Source of the DNA: Pelargonium nanum
Taxonomy: Eukaryota; Streptophyta; Magnoliopsida; Geraniales; Geraniaceae
DNA length: 31,326 nucleotides
Reading direction: 5' to 3'
NCBI GenBank assembly: GCA_036897485.1
Contig: JAYMTF010000711.1
Span: 1-31,326, forward strand
Each line of letters begins with the position of its first letter. Position 1 is the first letter of the stretch. The position numbers and the translations under genes are program-made. Below the pieces are notes generated by a model. The model had not been told where the DNA came from, ran no database searches, and saw nothing but the letters and a program-made list of their open reading frames with translations. Of the stretch, positions 23,401 to 29,479 are shown piece by piece.

Positions 23401-26400
23401 TTTTTTGCTATATACATGCTGTGCAATTCATTTGGATCTGCTCAACTATTAGAATGTATTCTCACAGGTGTTGCAAAAGCACAGCCAGCTTGACCAGCAG
23501 AGAAGCAAGGGAAATAGTACTCATTTCCTCTTGCCTCAGATATTGGTCCTCATTTTCAGATTCTTGACTGGCTGCGAGGATGCTTCAGCAAGAATGAAAA
23601 TAATCAGAGACCTTCTTGATCTTCTTGATTCAAATCCTTCAAATATTGAAGCTTTTTTGGTACGAATATAGAAATTGTTCATGTGATTTCAACCCCAATA
23701 AAGCAATATCTAACCTATAAAATTTTGAAAATAGGAATATGGGTGGAATTCCTGGTTAGCAGCATCTGTAAAGCTAGATGTACTGAAAGGCTACAAAGTG
23801 AAATCACAGAATCGAACTGATAGTGAGATAAATGAGCAAAATCTCGTGAGGAATCTGTTCTGTTTTGTTCTTTGTCACTGTATGCATTCCGTAAAAGGTG
23901 GTTGGCAGCAGTTGGAAGACACTGTGAATTTTCTACTGCTGCAGTGTAAGCAAGTATGTTGAAATCCTCACTCCATTACTGTAACTACTTTTGTAGATCA
24001 TAACTATAATGGTTGCGCATCAACTTTTCCTGTAGGATGGCATCTCATATCGATATCTGCTTCGTGATATATATGAGGACATAATTCGGATGCTGTTGGA
24101 TTTATATTCTGAAGAAAATATATTTGTTTCACAACCTTGTCGGGACAACACATTATTCCTTCTAAAATTGGTGGACGAGATGCTTATATCTGAAATTGAC
24201 TATAAACTCCCAGTACGTGCTTTATTCAGATTTTATTTCAAGCTTAGTCTGTCCTGTGTTTAATATGAATTTTCATTTTATTAATTCATTATTAGTAGCC
24301 TACATATTTTGTAAGTAGTTTTATTCCAATACTCCTCTCAGTGCCACCAAATTAAAAAAAAGAGAGGTAAAACTTAAAAGCCATCTCATATAACCACATA
24401 AAGCATTACCGGACTTGCAGCAATCCCTTAAAAAATTCACTCCAACTTCTTCATCATCTAAGTGATATCTTAGCTGCATTACATGCTTCATCCATGCTGC
24501 TTTAAATCCACAGATTACGTTCTTAATTTTCAACATTCATCATGTCCTCCTTTCTGTCCCTAGTTGTACTAAAATTTCTGCTCCTTGTTTTCTTTCTCGT
24601 CTTGAAGGTTCTTTGTAAAACCCTATACATTTCTTAAATAATTGGTGGCCACAATCTTTGCAGTTAATACAAATAAGAAAGCCTATTGTTTGTGTTTAAT
24701 GGGTTGATTCATCTTAGTTTGCATTATGATAGAGACTTAGTACTAGTAGGTGGAAGTGGAACTTATATCGAAATGTAACTAAACTATTGTGGCTATGATA
24801 TCCTTGTATGGTTTGACTCATTATTAGTATGGAATCTAAGATAGATTTTTTTTTTTCTTAAATGAAATTTCTTATTTTACTTGTGTAAAAAATGATGACT
24901 CTATTTCTATCTGTATCCAGTGTAGTATTTGATTGAAGCACGACTTTTATTCTGCAACTCTGGATATTGTATTGTAGATTTCATTTGTCGATATTTATGT
25001 TTTTTTTTTGGTTCTTTGAAGTAACATGTTCGTTGGTCGTTTATGTAGAAGCATTAGTAATTACTCTTTGATTGTTCTTACCGTGAGCTTGGCTAATATA
25101 TTATCATGTTCGATTATATGATTAAATATTGGACCTTCAACTATTAGGGTAAACTTTTAGTTGAGTTGGTTCTCTACATGGCATCATAGTCTTGTTGATT
25201 TAAAGGTTACGAGTTTGAGTCTTGCCGCCACCCTGATTAATTAATACTCTATCCATCTCAAAATATTTGTCCACTTTTCTTTGTATTTCAAGCACAAGGC
25301 AAGGAGTCTGTGCATGGGCCAGGTGCAAAGTGATGATGAGTTTGCATGTGAGGGAGCGTGTTAGATTATATAATTAGTATTGGGTCTTGAGCTATTAGTT
25401 AAGCTTATAGTTGAGTTGATCCTCTCACATATCACATAGGTTTATACTATGTTAAGTCCTCTAACTATTACTCGCAAGTTATTAATAGCATAAAAAACTG
25501 TCAAATTTTTCTTGCAGTTCCCATCAAGCAGCTCTGAGTTTTCACTTGATTCCTTAGAACTAGAAAGTCACAAAGACTACTCTGCATTATTCGAGGTCTT
25601 GCAAGGAGAGCCAGTGGACCAAGCATCCAGGTATCTGCCATTTTGTTTTGATTGTTAAATCTGAGACCGATTCTGAAAAACGACATATATTGTTTTTTGC
25701 TGTTTGTGTATGCATCAGCTTAATGGGTGTGATTACCTAGTGTTCATGCAGGGTATAGTCATGCATGTAGTTGCAGCTTGCAACTAATGACTAATGAGTT
25801 GTGAAGAAAAGGTGTTTATTGGTGTGTATTCTGAATGGTTTCGTAGTAGGTGATTGTACTACTTGATAAGTGATAAAATAAATACGCTTCATTTTAAATT
25901 TATAATGACTGCATACGTCTCACTTCTAACCTCTTTGTGAAACGGTAACTTGATGCTTCACTAATGCTAGCAACAACTGGTCCCTCTCCAGAAAGTTTGT
26001 AAAAAGTTACGCTCTAGTCGAATTAGCTGCAAAACTAGTGCGATACTCCTCATAACTTGTAGGTTTCACTTTCCACTTTGATGTCTTTGCAATACATAAA
26101 CTACATGTGTTTTTATGTAGGATATAATTTTAAAAATATAAATTAACCAAAGCATAATTTTTTTAGTATATATATGCATTAGAGTTAGGTAAGGAAGTAT
26201 AAAATGCGGGTCATTATTTGTCATTACTAAACAACAACCTATCCATTTCCTAAACAATGTTGGATCCACTATTTGAAGCCTTAAGCAAAAACTCTTTGGG
26301 TTCTTCTGTCCGTATTCATCTCAACTGCTTTGTACTATCAAGTGCTATCTCATCTGTTGAGACGAATGCTATTGTATCGTTCCTCACTTATCTTTCCATG

Positions 26401-28606
26401 TTAACACAGTCCTGCATTTACCTCATTTAGTTTCTCTTAGCTTAATGCTATCTCATCTGTTACTCTTACCACTTCAAAAAAAATTCCCGCGTCTTATCTC
26501 TAATAGACGCCCAGCTTTCCTCGAATTCTTGTTCTTTTTTTTTTGATAGGCAAAGATATATGTATCAAGTAAAAGTCTAGGAGGGAGACAAGCTCAACAG
26601 TACAAAAAAAAAAAAAAACAGAGACTAGCCTATTACAGTGAGAAAGTAAAGCTAGGGGGAGAAGCATGAAAGTGGGTTAGCCATCCGATTTTGGAGACTC
26701 CAGTTGATGAGTTGATCACCATAGTTGAGAGACACCACTGAGAATAGACCACGCTGCATCCATAATAGGTTTGAAGGTTGTGTCATGAATTTTTGAGACC
26801 ATAATTGGTTAAGCTTAATACCTTCTACTCAAATACCAACATCGCAACCAGAAGCACTTGAGAATAGACCACGTTGCATCCATAATAGGTTTGAAGGTTG
26901 TGTCACTGTCACACAGGATTATTTTATTGCCATATATACATAAGTTACAAAATTTTAAATATATCAATGAAAATAGAAATGATTTAAATCATATATATAC
27001 TTTGGAGTAAAGGTAATTTATTTGTAGAGATTGGAGTGCGTTATGGAGTTGGGTGTTTTAAGGGTTAAGGAATTTTAAGAGTTAGAGCGGTTTTGGGGTT
27101 TGACAATTTTATGGGTTTGAGTGTAAGGTATTTAGGGTTTACTTTGTTTTTAATATTTTTTTATTGGAGAGCTGCCGGATGGAGGGGCCTAGCACCCATG
27201 GGAATATCAATGGCCCCCTACAGCCCATTCAAAGGGCGTTGGGCATATGGCCAAGCACTATTTCAATAGGCATTTGGCCTACTGTCCTAATTGATTTCTA
27301 GAAAAGCCTATTTTCCTAAATTGTTTCTTAAATAGCTTTATTTAAAAAGTAAAACCCTAAATGTAAAGCTTTCACCGAATTAGACAATATTCTATAACTC
27401 AATTATATTAAGAGGGATCTCATGTGAATGTGGAATTTATGATAAAATAAATTGATTTACATTAAATGACAAAAAAAAAAAAAAGAGATAATGCAATGTG
27501 GTAGACACGAAAAAGCTCATGTGGTTTGAGGCTTCATAGATGCTTGTGGAAGTATGACCTCTAATTTTACTTGTTGGGTATTTGTACTTTGTTTCCAGAG
27601 CAGGTTCACATGTTCTAGATATGATGCAGTAAAAATTAATTATCTTGTCTCGTCTATTTTTGAAGATTTCCTGCAGTGTTCTTAGTATATATATGTCAGC
27701 TTTGATTCATATGCTTTCGTATGTGCTTTTTGGTAAATCGTTTTTATGGTTTGATAATCTTTTCTCTAGAGATCCACTTGGTAAACAACCAACCACAGAT
27801 GAAGATCACATAATTGATGACAAGTGGTGGTATTTATATGACAATTTATGGATTATTATTGGTGTGATGAATGGGAAGGGACCCGGCAAAATGTTGCCCA
27901 AAACATCAGCATCATCTGGTGCTCCATCTCTTGGCCAAAGAGCACGTGGCCTTGTCGAATCACTGAACATTCCTGCTGTGGAGATGGCTGCAGTAGTTGC
28001 ATCAGCAGGAGGGATTGGGAATGCATTGGGTGGAAAACCAAACAAAAACATTGATAAGGCTATGCTTTTAAGAGGGGAGAGATGTCCAAGAATTGTTTTT
28101 CGCCTTCTTATCCTGTATCTATGTAAAGCTTCACTGGAGAGAGCATCCCGATGCGTCCAACAGGTCATTTCACTTCTGCCTTGCCTTCTGGTTGCTGACG
28201 ATGAACAAAGCAAAAGCAGGTTGCAGCTCTTCATCAGGTACTGTCTTTGATTTATTCTTTCAGACTGACACTTGAACCAGCATGGGTTTTGCATGTCAGT
28301 GTCTCATGCTATTTTAGTAAATTTTGCTATAGTATGCTATTTCTGGTTAAATTTTTTATCATAGGGTTTTGATATTCTCTGGACATTTTGGCCAGGGCTC
28401 TAATTACTGTTAGGTCAAAGTATGGAATGTCAGATGATGGTGCTCGTTTTCATGTTATATCACATGTGCTTCGAGAAACGGTCAACTGTGGGAAATCAAT
28501 ACTTGCTACTAGCATTGCAGGAATAAATGACTCAGATTCTAGTAGCAATTTCAAAGAAACGGGCTCCATTCAGAATCTGATTCAAAAGGATAGGGTGCTT
28601 GTAGCG
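2343..28606 (+). CDS. BCHC: BEACH-domain protein, plant class C (neurobeachin/LRBA-like), 5' and 3' partial, 27 exons
   Basis: Exons: 2343-2406, 4273-4495, 5282-5458, 8593-8919, 9479-9701, 11121-11189, 12238-12690, 12875-13187, 14029-14451, 14538-14696, 14846-14995, 15913-16068, 16845-16886, 17004-17348, 18213-18386, 18541-18701, 18830-19145, 19240-19672, 19773-20109, 20258-20446, 23045-23306, 23468-23659, 23735-23953, 24036-24212, 25518-25630, 27770-28237, 28396-28606. All introns are GT-AG. Together they give one base plus 2125 in-frame codons with no stop. Order of parts, numbered within this partial protein: alpha-helical region about 1-1041; concanavalin A-like module about 1042-1258 (VQWPLYKGFSFSCWLRVE); DUF4704-type region about 1259-1665; conserved pre-PH segment to 2125. 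Family members are scaffolds of membrane trafficking and end in PH-BEACH and WD40 domains. Those exons are not in this window, nor is the start codon. Class C rather than class A (SPIRRIG) or B is from recalled family sequence. Which of the two class C paralogues this matches cannot be decided here. Confidence 0.9.
2407..4272 (+). other. intron 1, no gene seen
   Basis: It is 1866 bp, AT-rich, between exons 1 and 2. A GC-richer patch at about 2970-3060 and 3330-3400 may be old transposon sequence, but no family or coding frame could be assigned. Confidence 0.5.
4273..4495 (+). CDS. BCHC: exon 2 (BEACH gene)
   Basis: It begins VEKRKLFHVFLKQFLTVYKN after a TTTATAG acceptor and ends before a consensus GTAAGT donor in phase 1. 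The segment IGCSAGHPAEIILTLTEEV is typical of the N-terminal helical part of plant class C BEACH proteins. Confidence 0.93.
4496..5281 (+). other. intron 2, no gene seen
   Basis: It is 786 bp between exons 2 and 3. Apart from the GT microsatellite at 4738-4761 nothing is recognised. Confidence 0.5.
4738..4761. repeat. (GT)n microsatellite
   Basis: About twelve GT units in intron 2, followed by a short G-rich stretch. Such tracts usually vary in length between individuals. Confidence 0.9.
5282..5458 (+). CDS. BCHC: exon 3 (BEACH gene)
   Basis: The acceptor is CATCCAG and the donor GTAAAG. It encodes a Ser/Thr-rich stretch followed by MPVLDALTIVTRSMHNCKVF and YYGGTHKLTALMK, an armadillo-like helical segment. 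It ends in phase 1 and joins exon 4 through a Gly codon. Confidence 0.92.
5700..7162 (-). mobile_element. decayed non-autonomous LTR retrotransposon, antisense
   Basis: The right-hand LTR (7002-7162, 161 bp, TG...CA) is flanked by GGCTCTGATACCT at 6989-7001. This is the reverse complement of an initiator tRNA-Met primer binding site with one mismatch. The left-hand LTR ends at 5822 and is followed by CCCCTCCTC, a reverse-complement polypurine tract. It matches the other LTR over about 110 bp (for example TAATCTATACAA, AAAAATCAGC, TATAGAGAAT), but its outer end is lost. The interior, about 1.2 kb, has no protein-coding frame and contains internal direct repeats. No convincing target duplication. 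Confidence 0.65.
6218..6858. repeat. diverged direct repeats inside the LTR element
   Basis: A block of about 135 bp at 6218-6352 returns at about 6723-6858. Shared landmarks in order are GTTGCTAGTATG, TATGAGATACCCCC, CATGATC and GTAGGGATG. Between them, a shorter unit with GAGAGGCTCA and TAGTTTGT occurs twice (about 6480-6535 and 6550-6625). Confidence 0.6.
7168..8036 (+). pseudogene. retrocopy-like segment with poly(A) tail, origin unknown
   Basis: A frame open from about 7334 to 7966, broken by one TGA at 7607-7609, reads about 210 codons. It includes CPHEEIISRLQVIDEEVNLL, FDADFNPNDKPEFLQTLK and a hydrophobic end (LLLLLFALVLLGL). About 55 bp after its stop comes a run of 16 A (8021-8036). 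CATGG occurs at both edges (7169 and 8037), which could be a very short target duplication. This layout suggests a reverse-transcribed mRNA or a retroelement end. I do not recognise the protein. It lies in intron 3. Confidence 0.35.
8041..8592 (+). other. end of intron 3, no gene seen
   Basis: AT-rich intron sequence leading to the exon 4 acceptor. Nothing recognised. Confidence 0.5.
8593..8919 (+). CDS. BCHC: exon 4 (BEACH gene)
   Basis: It reads GVVVQLKTIAGALSSDESIS through WHQRAVMSVMEAGGLNWLV. The donor lies in a tandem GTAAGGTAGG. The first GT (8920) is chosen because it keeps the frame into exon 5 through a Glu codon. The 3.1 kb intron before it carries old transposon remains. Confidence 0.92.
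8920..9478 (+). other. intron 4, no gene seen
   Basis: It is 559 bp between exons 4 and 5. Short open frames here have no coding character. Confidence 0.5.
9479..9701 (+). CDS. BCHC: exon 5 (BEACH gene)
   Basis: The acceptor is TCTTCCAG. It encodes ELLRVIRRLCMKEVRMDIRL and GGLEVLLDGLGLPSNNAF, ending ADRK plus two bases. The donor at 9702 (GTATTT) joins in frame to exon 6 at 11121. A second donor at 9718/9719 would add YFTND and join the candidate exon at 10910-10975. Confidence 0.87.
9822..10343 (+). mobile_element. TRIM-A copy 2, intact, with TGTTG target duplication
   Basis: It is 522 bp. The 5' LTR is 9822-9969 (148 bp) and the 3' LTR 10197-10343 (147 bp), both starting TGTTGAAGTGAG and ending TTTAACA. 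The primer binding site TGGTATTAGAGCT (9970-9982) has one change from the tRNA-Met complement. The purine tract GAGGGGAG lies just before the 3' LTR. The direct repeat TGTTG flanks the element at 9817-9821 and 10344-10348. There is no coding capacity. It sits in intron 5 in the same orientation as the gene. Confidence 0.93.
10424..10503. repeat. 80-nt inverted repeat (hairpin)
   Basis: The arms 10424-10453 and 10474-10503 match at 27 of 30 positions in inverted orientation (GCATCAAAACTAAATG and CAAATTGTAT shared), around a 20-nt loop. On the + strand RNA, one of the three differences would still pair as G-U. It lies 80 bp after a TRIM in intron 5. It could be a remnant of a small MITE or a small-RNA hairpin. 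No target duplication is obvious. Confidence 0.85.
10910..10975 (+). CDS. candidate alternative exon 5b
   Basis: This is an open 66-nt block with an AG before it and GT after it, reading GSGEAVPAENSAYLALNGVS and R. It fits only if exon 5 uses the donor after 9718 (phase 1) and exon 6 uses the acceptor ending at 11122. With those choices the frame stays open through DEHPLLKFYELHVLSLEVLR. Both donors needed (GTTCAT, GTTGTG) are weak, so the simple 9701-11121 junction is preferred. Confidence 0.35.
11121..11189 (+). CDS. BCHC: exon 6 (BEACH gene), followed by a U12-type intron
   Basis: It encodes DEHPLLKFYELHVLSLEVLR plus EA. The acceptor region CAGAG offers two AGs 2 nt apart. The donor is the minor-spliceosome sequence GTATCCTTAT at 11190. 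It ends in phase 2, completed by the first base of exon 7 to give an Ile codon before FGNVNNLQFLCENGR. Confidence 0.88.
11366..11662 (-). mobile_element. TRIM-C, antisense LTR pair
   Basis: The first LTR (11366-11466) starts TGTTGAACTTTA and ends TTTAACA, followed by CTCTCTCATGAG, a decayed reverse polypurine tract. A short interior ends CTCAAACCAAATCAGCTT, where the tRNA-Met site should be but is deleted. The second LTR (about 11567-11662) shares CAAAAGTTTAA, TATCAAGTGGTCTCAAACTTC and GATACTTTGA. No coding capacity. Confidence 0.6.
11571..12175. repeat. tandem duplication, two units of about 300 bp
   Basis: Unit 1 is about 11571-11868 and unit 2 about 11882-12175, offset 311 bp. They run in parallel from the LTR segment (CAAAAG..TTAAGC..TTAGGTG) through GATGTTATTACTC, ATGCTTGAACTTGAGCC, AATGAGAATGCCTCATAGTG and ATGAAACTAGATAT. 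The duplication covers one TRIM-C LTR plus its flank, so it happened after insertion. It ends about 45 bp before the U12 branch site. Confidence 0.85.
12238..12690 (+). CDS. BCHC: exon 7 (BEACH gene)
   Basis: It begins FGNVNNLQFLCENGRVHKFA, one of the most conserved blocks of the class C N-terminal half. An acidic, probably disordered stretch follows (about 12350-12460), then SVKWVTRVLGTVFPCIKAC. The donor is GTAATT, phase 2. Confidence 0.95.
12875..13187 (+). CDS. BCHC: exon 8 (BEACH gene)
   Basis: The acceptor is TCTGTAG and the donor GTAGGT, phase 0. It encodes VLFKSLQHSSLNAFRKVLAS, then FREEGIWNLIFSENFFYF and a loop rich in Asp, Ser and Asn, then LQMEILSFIEFAATLDGS. It is a helical-repeat segment. 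Confidence 0.95.
13188..14028 (+). other. intron 8, no gene seen
   Basis: It is 841 bp between exons 8 and 9, pyrimidine-rich towards the acceptor. Open frames in 13770-14028 are T-rich intron sequence running into exon 9. Confidence 0.5.
14029..14451 (+). CDS. BCHC: exon 9 (BEACH gene)
   Basis: It is 141 codons, phase 0 at both ends. It starts PELSVLVDALEQSACNPGIA and runs to RNRVLQHILDLMK. It carries alternating Leu-rich helices of the armadillo-like N-terminal scaffold. Confidence 0.95.
14538..14696 (+). CDS. BCHC: exon 10 (BEACH gene)
   Basis: It is 53 codons, phase 0 at both ends: VAHTSDEDRKAKLQLFSRYL, then KNFVELSIDLLGGMREMVIA. The acceptor is TCTCCAG and the donor GTATTT. Confidence 0.94.
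14846..14995 (+). CDS. BCHC: exon 11 (BEACH gene)
   Basis: It is 50 codons, phase 0 at both ends: YYQALFRDGECFLHVVSLLN through VLETITCLLASNDTSK. The acceptor is CCTTCAG and the donor GTACAC. Confidence 0.94.
14996..15912 (+). other. intron 11, no gene seen
   Basis: It is 917 bp between exons 11 and 12, AT-rich, with no repeat or frame recognised. Confidence 0.5.
15913..16068 (+). CDS. BCHC: exon 12 (BEACH gene)
   Basis: It is 52 codons, phase 0 at both ends: AAFRTLTGKGYQTLHSLLLD, then DMLVDGKFDINASPIIQ. The GKGYQTL block is conserved in the family. The following intron holds an antisense TRIM. Confidence 0.95.
16296..16721 (-). mobile_element. TRIM-A copy 3, antisense
   Basis: The right-hand LTR (16583-16721) begins TGTTAAATTTCAATAATGAG, preceded by AGCTCTGTTACCA (16570-16582), the reverse of the tRNA-Met primer site with one change. 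The left-hand LTR is about 16296-16429 and ends TTTCAACA, followed by CTCCCC. The interior shares CACATTTTTCTTTT, AGTACTCCCCCTCACG and AACATAAACGGG with the other copies read in reverse. Outer ends are diverged and no target duplication is seen. It lies in intron 12. Confidence 0.82.
16845..16886 (+). CDS. BCHC: exon 13, a 42-nt micro-exon (BEACH gene)
   Basis: It encodes only NEDVIILYLSVLQK and is flanked by TTGTTCAG and GTTAGT. It is phase 0 on both sides, so skipping it would remove 14 residues without a frameshift. It is needed for continuity between exons 12 and 14. Confidence 0.92.
17004..17348 (+). CDS. BCHC: exon 14 (BEACH gene)
   Basis: It is 115 codons, phase 0 at both ends: SSDSMRNNGLKVFQQLLRDS, an Asp/Glu patch (HEDDDG), then IFALLRSEKVGTQQQYCSLL and FFDLNGSDS. 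It ends the helical region just before the concanavalin A-like module. The donor is GTAAGT. Confidence 0.96.
17349..18212 (+). other. intron 14, no gene seen
   Basis: It is 864 bp between exons 14 and 15. No repeat or coding frame recognised. Confidence 0.5.
18213..18386 (+). CDS. BCHC: exon 15, start of the concanavalin A-like module
   Basis: It is 58 codons: GILVKTPVQWPLYKGFSFSC, WLRVENFPENGTMGLFSF and the strand segment VAVLTQDKLIFE. The FSFSCWLR pattern is the signature first strand of the concanavalin A/LamG-like fold found upstream of DUF4704 in BEACH proteins. Confidence 0.96.
18541..18701 (+). CDS. BCHC: exon 16, concanavalin A-like module continued
   Basis: It reads SINLKRQCVKLQVDLVRKKW, then HFLCITHTIGRAFSGGSL and KCFVDGELVSSERC. 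The order of W-H-x-(L/C) strand and FVDGELV turn is as in LamG-like folds. It ends in phase 2. The short following intron starts GTTCTA and has an alternating CA/CG tract. Confidence 0.95.
18724..18747. repeat. alternating CA/CG tract
   Basis: ACACACGCGCGCGCAC followed by TCACACATG, almost fully alternating purine and pyrimidine, 23 bp after the exon 16 donor in a 128-bp intron. Such sequence can adopt Z-DNA. It is probably a mutated CA microsatellite. Confidence 0.8.
18830..19145 (+). CDS. BCHC: exon 17, end of the concanavalin A-like module
   Basis: It reads YPKVNELLTKCTVGTRSNLS, then FFGQIGPVYLFNDAISSEQV (the closing strand of the fold) and a linker. It starts with one base completing Arg. 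The acceptor is TTATTCAG and the donor GTTCTC, which is weak. Confidence 0.95.
19240..19672 (+). CDS. BCHC: exon 18, start of DUF4704-type region
   Basis: It reads ASDGRILFNVSPMLDHSLDK, then LLQQIIYCVGGVSVFFPLIT and SGFKILGFLLQSVPPPQLN. The GGV-x-FFPL motif is the usual beginning of the DUF4704/neurobeachin-type region. It ends in phase 1. Confidence 0.96.
19773..20109 (+). CDS. BCHC: exon 19, DUF4704-type region
   Basis: It reads LAEVLVKDAISSIFLNPLIW, then LCQLPRVIDIIRQFYWD and IHKIRLLFLSLGEMSLR. It is well-conserved core of the region. The frame is set by a Gly codon split with exon 18. It ends in phase 2. Confidence 0.96.
20258..20446 (+). CDS. BCHC: exon 20, DUF4704-type region
   Basis: It reads ENIVAADIRALIAFFETSQD, then CIEDVLHMVIRAVSQKQLLA and GGSHIFVNLLQR. 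The intron that follows is the second longest complete one here (2598 bp). Confidence 0.96.
20447..23044 (+). other. intron 20, 2.6 kb, no gene seen
   Basis: AT-rich sequence between exons 20 and 21. A short B-box-like stretch occurs near 22205-22220 (GGGTTTTCGAATCCC) but no matching A-box or poly(A) end was found. I could assign no transposon family. Confidence 0.5.
23045..23306 (+). CDS. BCHC: exon 21, DUF4704-type region end
   Basis: It reads EHEPIRLLSLQFIGRLLVGL, then PSEKKGAKFFNITVTKSK and ATLFDVLLGGASPKQ. The RLLVGLPSEKKGAKFF block is diagnostic of the plant group. The acceptor is TTTTTTCCTAG and the donor GTGACC. Confidence 0.96.
23468..23659 (+). CDS. BCHC: exon 22 (BEACH gene)
   Basis: It is 64 codons, phase 0 at both ends: VLQKHSQLDQQRSKGNSTHF, then LLPQILVLIFRFLTGCED and LLDLLDSNPSNIEAFL. 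It is separated from exon 23 by only 75 bp. Confidence 0.95.
23735..23953 (+). CDS. BCHC: exon 23 (BEACH gene)
   Basis: It is 73 codons, phase 0 at both ends: EYGWNSWLAASVKLDVLKGY, then NLFCFVLCHCMHSVKGGWQQ and LEDTVNFLLLQCKQ. The YGWNSWLAASVKLDV block corresponds to the (W)xxWL motif that precedes the C-terminal domains in BEACH scaffolds. Confidence 0.96.
24036..24212 (+). CDS. BCHC: exon 24 (BEACH gene)
   Basis: It is 59 codons, phase 0 at both ends: DGISYRYLLRDIYEDIIRML and DNTLFLLKLVDEMLISEIDY. The donor is GTACGT. The next intron carries an intact TRIM. Confidence 0.95.
24213..25101 (+). other. intron 24 before the TRIM, no gene seen
   Basis: AT-rich intron sequence. No frame or repeat recognised. 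Confidence 0.5.
25107..25429 (+). mobile_element. TRIM-B, intact 323-bp element with TATCA target duplication
   Basis: The 5' LTR is 25107-25178 (72 bp), TGTTCGATTATATGATTAAA to CTCTACA. The 3' LTR is 25359-25429 (71 bp), TGTTAGATTATATAATTAGT to CTCTCACA. A decayed primer site TGGCATCATAGTC follows the 5' LTR and GTGAGGGAGCG precedes the 3' LTR. TATCA flanks the element at 25102-25106 and 25430-25434. The 180-bp interior includes TACTCTATCCATCTCAAAAT, which resembles a Stowaway end. Same orientation as the gene, in intron 24. Confidence 0.9.
25518..25630 (+). CDS. BCHC: exon 25 (BEACH gene)
   Basis: It reads FPSSSSEFSLDSLELESHKD and YSALFEVLQGEPVDQAS, a Ser- and acid-rich linker. It ends in phase 2 before GTATCT; its Arg codon is completed by exon 26. 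Confidence 0.92.
25631..26534 (+). other. first part of intron 25, no gene seen
   Basis: AT-rich sequence after exon 25. Nothing recognised. Confidence 0.5.
26535..26905 (-). mobile_element. possible antisense retroposon 3' end with internal direct repeat
   Basis: It starts with a T10 run then TGATAGGCAAAGATATATG, the look of a reverse-complement poly(A) tail and 3' UTR of a plant LINE or related retroposon. Inside, a 50-bp segment (AGAATAGACCACG, CATCCATAATAGGTTTGAAGG) occurs at 26736-26785 and again 120 bp later at 26856-26905. An A14 run lies at about 26605-26619. The family is not established. Confidence 0.35.
26906..27769 (+). other. end of intron 25, no gene seen
   Basis: Repetitive-looking purine-rich sequence (about 27010-27150) followed by a GC-richer patch at about 27165-27265. 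No family or coding frame assigned. Confidence 0.5.
27770..28237 (+). CDS. BCHC: exon 26 (BEACH gene)
   Basis: It reads DPLGKQPTTDEDHIIDDKWW, YLYDNLWIIIGVMNGKGPGK, a low-complexity Ser/Gly stretch, then SLGQRARGLVESLNIPAVEM and ERCPRIVFRLLILYLCKASL. This long exon is very well conserved in plant class C proteins. It is the strongest single piece of evidence for the class. Confidence 0.96.
28396..28606 (+). CDS. BCHC: exon 27, last exon in the window (BEACH gene)
   Basis: It reads ALITVRSKYGMSDDGARFHV, then ISHVLRETVNCGKSILATSI and IQNLIQKDRVLVA. It ends in phase 0 before GTGCGT. In the family the next exon opens the stretch leading to the PH-BEACH domain, which is not in this window. The intron is at least 2.7 kb. 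Confidence 0.95.
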
Positions 28607-28796
28607 GTGCGTCTCAAAGTCCTTATCAATTTTATTCTTTAAATTCTCATTTCTTCTTTTTAGTGCCATTTCATGCCTATTACATCTTAGAATCCAGTTT
28701 TTAAATGAATATTTAAAAAAAAAATGAATATTTTGCAATCCATAATAATTAGTGCTGCATGCAAAGAGCTTACTTTAGGACAGGGACTGCAGCTTT

Positions 28797-28825
28797 GCGG
28801 GCTGGGGGCTGGAGGCTGGAGGCTT
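28797..28825 (+). other. G-rich tract, possible two-tier G-quadruplex
   Basis: Runs of GG to GGGGG are spaced by one or two other bases (GCGGGCTGGGGGCTGGAGGC) in otherwise AT-rich intron 27, on the transcript-sense strand. Confidence 0.5.
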
Positions 28826-28905
28826 TGTTTTAGGCTCAGGCCCATGTTGTAAAAAAGAAAAATCATCTATTTCTACCATAAAACTGTGTAATCCATTTTC
28901 CTAAT

Positions 28906-29479
28906 CTATGAAGCATGAATACGGGTACGAGTACCCAGTACGGTTCTCGGTTGGTCAGTACGTCTATTTTTCAAAAAGTCTAGGTACGGGTACGGTGGGG
29001 TACTATAATTTTTTTAATAACAAAATAATAGATGGAAGGTCATAAGTTTTGGTTGGTAGGCTTTTATTTGTGTAGAATGACCAATTAGAAGAATGAAGGA
29101 TGTGCATGTTGTAAGTTCAGAGTTCTAGTTTGGAGATTTTATTTTTACAAAGATGGCAGGTTAGAATACTAAGAAATAAATATGCGACAAAAAAACATTA
29201 ATTATTTAGTTGCATTAAACTTATTGTTTTTTTTTTTTGCTAAAATTCAATTGATTTTAATTATATATATTGAAGTACCCAAGAAGTACCAATAATGTTT
29301 GTTGACCGTACCCATTATGTTTGACCGCGCCCAAGAAGTACCTGAAAAGTGAAAAGTAACTAGGAAAAAACACTATTCATTTTATTTAGGTAAGTAACTG
29401 GTACATACCCAGAAGTACCCACTAAGTACCCATACCCGGTACCGGTAGGTCCGTCTCCTAGGAGTACTCGTGCTCATAG
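28906..29479. mobile_element. candidate hAT-like MITE with GGGTAC-rich ends
   Basis: It is 574 bp. The left end CTATGAAGCATGAATACGGG and the inverted right end CTATGAGCACGAGTACTCC agree well over about 17 bp. Both subterminal regions carry clusters of GGGTAC on the left and its complement GTACCC on the right. Flanking octamers TTCCTAAT and GTCCTAAC match at 6 of 8, consistent with an old 8-bp target duplication. No transposase frame. Confidence 0.6.

Noticed and set aside
27645..27769. N-terminal extension of exon 26 read from an upstream ATG
   Set aside because: The stretch is intronic (AT-rich, pyrimidine tract ending CTCTAG) and the split Arg codon from exon 25 fixes the exon start at 27770.
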